The position numbers and the translations under genes were made by a program. From an uncultured Oscillospiraceae bacterium (GTDB lineage: Bacteria > Bacillota > Clostridia > Oscillospirales > Oscillospiraceae), in contig CAJTYO010000057.1 of assembly GCA_910584045.1 (NCBI GenBank), forward strand, positions 1 to 18,004: a stretch of 18,004 bases of DNA, in the 5' to 3' direction. Below the pieces are notes generated by a model. The model worked only from the letters and a program-made list of their open reading frames with translations, ran no database searches and was not told the DNA's origin. Positions 15,091 through 18,004 of the stretch are shown piece by piece (within the stretch, counting starts at the first letter, position 1; every line of letters begins with the position of its first letter).

Positions 15091-16059
15091 ATGTACTGGT
15101 CCCTGTTGGCGCTGGTCATCGGGTTTGGAATGGATTTACTCCTGGGGGACCCCCAGGGATGGCCTCACCCGGTGGCGGCCATCGGAAAGCTGATTTCTGT
15201 ACTGGAGCGGTCTTTACGGCGGGCTTTCCCTGTCTCTCCCAAAGGGGAGCGGCTGGCCGGCGGCGTGTTGTGGCTGATAACGGTGTCGGTCTCTGCGGCA
15301 GTCCCGATCCTGATTTTATGGGGCTGCCATGCCGTCAGTCCCTGGCTGAGGTTAGCGGTGGAGAGCGTGATGTGCTGGCAGATTCTGGCGGTCCGGTCTC
15401 TGCGGACGGAGAGCATGAAGGTCCACGCCGCCCTGGCCGGAGGGGACGTGGAGCGCGCCCGGCGGGCGGTGAGCATGATCGTGGGCCGGGATACAGCCCG
15501 GCTGGACGCGGCTGGCATTGCCCGGGCGGCGGTGGAGACAGTGGCGGAGAACACCTCCGACGGAGTGGTGGCGCCTATGGTCTTCCTGGCCCTGGGCGGC
15601 GCGCCCCTGGGCTTCTTCTATAAGGCGGTGAACACCATGGACTCCATGCTGGGGTATGTAGAGCCGCCCTACCGTCATATCGGGTTGGTTCCCGCCAGGA
15701 TGGATGACGTGATGAACTATCTCCCCGCCCGGCTGTCGGCGCTGCTGATGCTTGCGGCAGGGGGGCTGCGAGGGATGGACGTCCGGCGGGGCTGGCGAAT
15801 TTTCCGCCGGGATCGGTACAACCATGCCAGCCCCAACTCGGCCCAGACGGAGTCGGTGTGCGCGGGGCTGCTGGGCCTGCGGCTGGCGGGGGATGCGTGG
15901 TATCACGGCGCACTCCACAAGAAGCCCTATATCGGCGATCCGGTCCGGGAGGTCGAGCCAGAGGACGTCCCCCGGGCCTGCCGGCTGCTCTATGGGACGG
16001 CGTTTTTGTCGCTGCTGCTGTGCGGCGGGGTACGGCTGGCTGCCTGTCTATGCCTGTGA
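15091..16059 (+). CDS. cbiB: Adenosylcobinamide-phosphate synthase CbiB (CobD family)
   Basis: A 322-residue integral membrane protein that attaches (R)-1-amino-2-propanol (or its phosphate) to adenosylcobyric acid, giving adenosylcobinamide (phosphate). Family motifs are clear: LLLGDPQGWPHPVAAIGKLI near the N-terminus, MKVHAALAGGDVERARRAVS, GIARAAVETVAENTSDGVVA, FYKAVNTMDSMLGY, RMDDVMNYLPARLSALL, and YNHASPNSAQTESVCAGLLG. Several hydrophobic helices are visible. The ATG at 15091 is preferred because AAGGGGGT (15076-15083) lies 7 nt upstream; a GTG at 15082 would overlap that site. It starts 13 bp after the fusion gene and is the last cobalamin gene in the window. The pathway step before it (CbiP) is not encoded here. 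The C-terminus looks complete. Confidence 0.95.
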   Translation: MYWSLLALVIGFGMDLLLGDPQGWPHPVAAIGKLISVLERSLRRAFPVSPKGERLAGGVLWLITVSVSAAVPILILWGCHAVSPWLRLAVESVMCWQILAVRSLRTESMKVHAALAGGDVERARRAVSMIVGRDTARLDAAGIARAAVETVAENTSDGVVAPMVFLALGGAPLGFFYKAVNTMDSMLGYVEPPYRHIGLVPARMDDVMNYLPARLSALLMLAAGGLRGMDVRRGWRIFRRDRYNHASPNSAQTESVCAGLLGLRLAGDAWYHGALHKKPYIGDPVREVEPEDVPRACRLLYGTAFLSLLLCGGVRLAACLCL

Positions 16060-16095
16060 GCCTCTATCTTTCACATGAAATATTTTGCAAGACCC

Positions 16096-16228
16096 CGCAA
16101 AACCTTGTGGAACAGCGCATAACGCCGCATTTCCTGACAGCACACCACCCCAATTACTACGAATTTACTACCAAGGGATGAGCTTTGATACGACGAAACA
16201 CCGGGAAATGCGGACATACGGTTTTGCG
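16096..16228. repeat. Nested inverted repeats upstream of parA
   Basis: The outer arms CGCAAAACC (16096-16104) and GGTTTTGCG (16220-16228) are perfect 9-bp complements. The inner arms CCGCATTTCC (16125-16134) and GGAAATGCGG (16204-16213) are perfect 10-bp complements. The order is properly nested, so the region can fold into one large interrupted stem. A further TTTTGC (16083-16088) can pair locally with GCAAAA (16097-16102). Function is unknown; an RNA structure, a centromere-like site, an origin of transfer or recombinase-binding arms are possible. Confidence 0.6.
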
Positions 16229-16276
16229 CCGCCTTTTGAACTGCCCCTGAAAATCACATATCGCCCGACTGAATAG
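16178..16276 (+). CDS. Possible small protein (32 aa), unrecognised
   Basis: An ATG at 16178 opens a 32-codon frame ending in TAG at 16276, just before a terminator hairpin. The product would be MSFDTTKHREMRTYGF followed by APPFELPLKITYRPTE. The frame is open further upstream to an ATG at 16085, and another in-frame ATG lies at 16208. No strong ribosome site precedes any of these; GGG adjoins the ATG at 16178. The terminator directly after the stop is the main reason to consider it real. It could be a short element-encoded protein, the remnant of a longer gene cut at the junction, or chance. It is not a family I recognise, and it overlaps the inverted repeats. Confidence 0.28.
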   Translation: MSFDTTKHREMRTYGFAPPFELPLKITYRPTE

Positions 16277-16309
16277 GCCGTCTTTTCTGCATGGAAAAGG
16301 CGGCTTTTT
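16277..16309 (+). terminator. Intrinsic terminator upstream of parA
   Basis: An 11-bp stem, GCCGTCTTTTC (16277-16287) with GAAAAGGCGGC (16294-16304), has one G-U pair and a 6-nt loop (TGCATG), followed directly by TTTTT (16305-16309). This is the best terminator in the window. It would stop transcripts coming from the cbi operon or from the small frame before they reach parA. Confidence 0.8.
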
Positions 16310-16323
16310 CTATGCCCATACAT

Positions 16324-16349
16324 AGCCGTCTGTCTCGCCGCAGGCGGCT
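16324..16349 (+). promoter_or_regulatory. Leader hairpin just before the parA ribosome binding site
   Basis: AGCCGTCTG (16324-16332) pairs with CAGGCGGCT (16341-16349) with one G-U pair and an 8-nt loop. It ends 9 nt before the Shine-Dalgarno AAAGGAGG (16359-16366). No U-tract follows, so it is not a terminator. It shares the GCCGTCT/AGGCGGC sequence with the preceding terminator, so the arms could pair in alternative ways. A role in controlling parA expression is inferred. Confidence 0.4.
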
Positions 16350-16376
16350 AAATCCATGAAAGGAGGGAACCCCAAA

Positions 16377-17198
16377 ATGGCGAAACCGAAAGTGATAAGC
16401 GTAGCGAATCAAAAGGGTGGAGTTGGCAAAAGCACCACCGTCTACAACCTGGGGGCCGGTCTTGCGCTGGAAGGAAAGAAAGTCCTGCTGCTGAACGTAG
16501 ACCCCCAGGGCGACCTGACCAAGATGTTGGGCCAGCGCAAGCCCCACGAGCTGCCGTTGAGCCTTGCAAACGCCATGAATGATGTAGTGGCCGGGGCAGA
16601 GCCAGCCGGACACCCGGAGATCATGCGCCACCATGAGGGCTTTGACTTTGTGCCGGGAAACCGCAGCCTGTCCGCCGTGGAGGTGGGGCTGGTGAACGTG
16701 ATGAGCCGGGAAACGGTACTGCGTCAGTATGTGGACAGCGTGAAGCGGGACTATGACTATGTTCTGCTGGATTGCCGCCCCTCGCTGGGTATGCTGGTCA
16801 TCAACGCCCTGTCCGCGTCGGACTATGTGCTGATACCCGTTCAGGCGGACTATCTGGCGGCGGAGGACATGACGGAGCTGGTGGGCACGGTGCGGAGCAT
16901 CCAGCGTCAGATCAACCCCCGGCTGAAAATCGGCGGCGTGTTCCTGACGATGGCAAATGAAACCACGTTCCGCAAGGACATTGTGAACAGCGTCAAATCC
17001 AATTTTGGACGGCACCTGCCTGTGCTGGACACGGTGATCCCGTCCACTGTTCGGCTGGCGGAGATCAGCACGGCGGACAAGAGCATTTTCCAGTACGAAC
17101 CCAGGGGACGGGCGGCGGACGCCTACCGCAAACTGACAAAGGAGGTGCTGGAAATTGGGCAAAAAGAGCGCAGCCGGACTTCTGACCTCAGTAGATAG
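16377..17198 (+). CDS. parA: ParA-family partition ATPase (mobile-element type)
   Basis: A 273-residue Walker-type ATPase of the ParA/Soj family that segregates or maintains plasmids and integrative elements together with ParB. The deviant Walker A motif is KGGVGKST (13-20) within ISVANQKGGVGKSTTVYNLG; VDPQGDLT (41-48) and the Walker B-like YVLLDCRPSLGML follow, then VLIPVQADYLAAEDM. There is no N-terminal DNA-binding extension, so it is a short, Soj-like form. The ATG at 16377 is chosen because AAAGGAGG (16359-16366) lies 10 nt upstream; the ATG at 16356 overlaps that site. It overlaps parB by 44 bp. Its context after a cobalamin operon, and not beside gidA/gidB as in the chromosomal soj-spo0J locus, points to an integrative element. 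Confidence 0.92.
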   Translation: MAKPKVISVANQKGGVGKSTTVYNLGAGLALEGKKVLLLNVDPQGDLTKMLGQRKPHELPLSLANAMNDVVAGAEPAGHPEIMRHHEGFDFVPGNRSLSAVEVGLVNVMSRETVLRQYVDSVKRDYDYVLLDCRPSLGMLVINALSASDYVLIPVQADYLAAEDMTELVGTVRSIQRQINPRLKIGGVFLTMANETTFRKDIVNSVKSNFGRHLPVLDTVIPSTVRLAEISTADKSIFQYEPRGRAADAYRKLTKEVLEIGQKERSRTSDLSR

Positions 17199-18004
17199 CA
17201 TCTTTACCACCCAGGAGGAACGGGACAACGCCCAACGCAGTTATGTGATCGACCTGCCCGCCGCTCAAATCAGCGACTTTCCCGACCACCCGTTCAAGGT
17301 GCGGATGGACGAGGAAATGGAGCAGATGGTGGAGAGCGTCAGGGAGCGTGGTGTCCTCTCTCCTGCGCTGGTGCGGCCCATGCCGGACGGCGGCTATCAG
17401 ATGGTGTCGGGCCACCGGCGCAAGCTGGCGGCGGAACTGGCAGAGTTGCCCACAATGCCCTGTATCGTCCGGGAGCTGACCGATGATGAAGCCATCATTA
17501 TCATGGTGGACAGCAACCTCCAGCGGGAGCAAGTCTTACCGTCAGAAAAGGCATTTGCCTATAAAATGAAGCTGGACGCCATGAAACGTCAGGCGGGCAG
17601 ACCAAGTAAAGAAAATGGTGCAACAGTGTTGCCCCATTTTTCAGGGAAGAAAAGTCGTCAAATTTTGGCGGAGCAATCTGGCGAAAGCCATGAACAAATC
17701 CGAAAGTATATTCGCCTGACCAACCTCACGCCGGAACTGCTGGACATGGTGGACAATTCTGTGCTGAAAGAAAAGGACAAACCGCAAATGGCCCTGCGCC
17801 CCGCCGTGGAGTTGTCCTATCTGCCGGAGAACGAGCAAACCGCCTTGTTGGAGATCATGGAGAGCGAGGACTGCACCCCCTCCCACGCCCAGGCCATCAA
17901 AATACGGGACTTTTCCGAAAAGGGCAAACTGAACCCCGACGTGATCCTGTCCATCATGCAGGAGGAAAAGCCCAATCAGGTGGAGCAATTCAAAATGCCC
18001 CGGA
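17155..18004 (+). CDS. parB: ParB/RepB/Spo0J-family partition protein, 3' truncated by the window end
   Basis: An open frame runs from a TTG at 17155 to the window edge (283 complete codons). The start is supported by AAAGGAGGTG (17138-17147) 7 nt upstream and a sensible N-terminus, MGKKSAAGLLTSVDSIF. The ParB/Sulfiredoxin-like nuclease-fold domain spans about 30-125, with the SGHRRKLAAEL (85-95) nucleotide-binding box and DSNLQREQVLPSEKAFAYKM. A helix-turn-helix follows (SRQILAEQSGESHEQIRKYI). The protein would bind a parS-like site and work with the ATPase encoded upstream, whose gene it overlaps by 44 bp. Similar ParBs are typical of Tn1549-like integrative elements of Clostridia, from memory of the family. 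The C-terminus is missing. Confidence 0.9.
   Translation, partial: MGKKSAAGLLTSVDSIFTTQEERDNAQRSYVIDLPAAQISDFPDHPFKVRMDEEMEQMVESVRERGVLSPALVRPMPDGGYQMVSGHRRKLAAELAELPTMPCIVRELTDDEAIIIMVDSNLQREQVLPSEKAFAYKMKLDAMKRQAGRPSKENGATVLPHFSGKKSRQILAEQSGESHEQIRKYIRLTNLTPELLDMVDNSVLKEKDKPQMALRPAVELSYLPENEQTALLEIMESEDCTPSHAQAIKIRDFSEKGKLNPDVILSIMQEEKPNQVEQFKMPR

Larger units (their letters stand above)
16060..16376 (+). other. Intergenic region between cbiB and parA; presumed mobile-element boundary
   Basis: This 317-bp stretch has no confident gene and is visibly less GC-rich than the cbi genes. It holds a TTTCAcaTGAAA palindrome (16069-16080), two nested inverted-repeat pairs (16096-16104 with 16220-16228, and 16125-16134 with 16204-16213), a direct repeat AATTACTAC / AATTTACTAC (16152-16160, 16162-16171), a short open frame (16178-16276), a terminator (16277-16309) and a leader hairpin (16324-16349). 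The change from chromosomal biosynthesis genes to plasmid-like parAB suggests an insertion junction here, perhaps between 16060 and 16095. The junction is inferred; no attachment-site duplication can be seen with only one end in view. Confidence 0.5.

Noticed and set aside
1..18004. CRISPR arrays, tRNA, rRNA or insertion sequences
   Set aside because: No regularly spaced repeats, tRNA cloverleaf, rRNA segments, transposase or terminal inverted repeats of an insertion sequence were seen on either strand.

Overview
The window reads as chromosomal DNA from a GC-rich anaerobic Firmicute, most likely a gut member of the Clostridia (Oscillospiraceae, of the Flavonifractor/Lawsonibacter type). The support is strong AAGGAGG-like ribosome binding sites, a dnaK-dnaJ pair, the anaerobic (cbi-type) cobalamin pathway, an RDD-domain MerR regulator, and a ParA/ParB pair of the kind carried by Clostridial integrative conjugative elements. 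All genes lie on the + strand. The genus-level guess is inference.

Layout. (1) 1-2348: the 3' end of dnaK, complete dnaJ, and an RpiB-family sugar-phosphate isomerase. (2) 2399-5730: a hairpin, then a compact high-affinity phosphate uptake operon, pstS-pstC-pstA-pstB, with overlapping or touching genes and no phoU after it. (3) 5766-7399: a gene for a membrane-anchored MerR-type regulator (HTH, RDD membrane domain, extracytoplasmic domain), behind a promoter with the 19-bp spacer typical of MerR-controlled promoters. (4) 7396-16059: a cobalamin operon behind a consensus sigma-A promoter: cbiA, cbiC, cbiD, cbiF, cbiG, cbiH, a three-domain cobK(cbiJ)-cbiE-cbiT fusion, and cbiB. (5) 16060-18004: a change in character. 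About 320 bp of non-coding or weakly coding DNA, rich in inverted repeats and holding a good terminator, precedes parA and a parB that runs off the window. This is probably one end of an integrated mobile element placed just after cbiB.

How the genes work together. The cbi genes cover C11, C17, C1, C5 and C15 methylation, ring contraction and deacylation, reduction, methyl migration, a,c-amidation and aminopropanol attachment. Absent from the window are a cobaltochelatase (CbiK/CbiX), the C20 methyltransferase CbiL, cobyric acid synthase CbiP, and the nucleotide-loop genes (cobU/S/T). The leader before cbiA is too short for a cobalamin riboswitch. I found no CRISPR array, rRNA or tRNA gene, insertion sequence, or convincing minus-strand gene. 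The long minus-strand open frames are shadows of GC-rich + strand genes.

The items most worth a second look are the MerR-RDD membrane regulator with its putatively autoregulated promoter, the trifunctional CobK-CbiE-CbiT fusion, and the nested inverted-repeat region before parA at the presumed element boundary.
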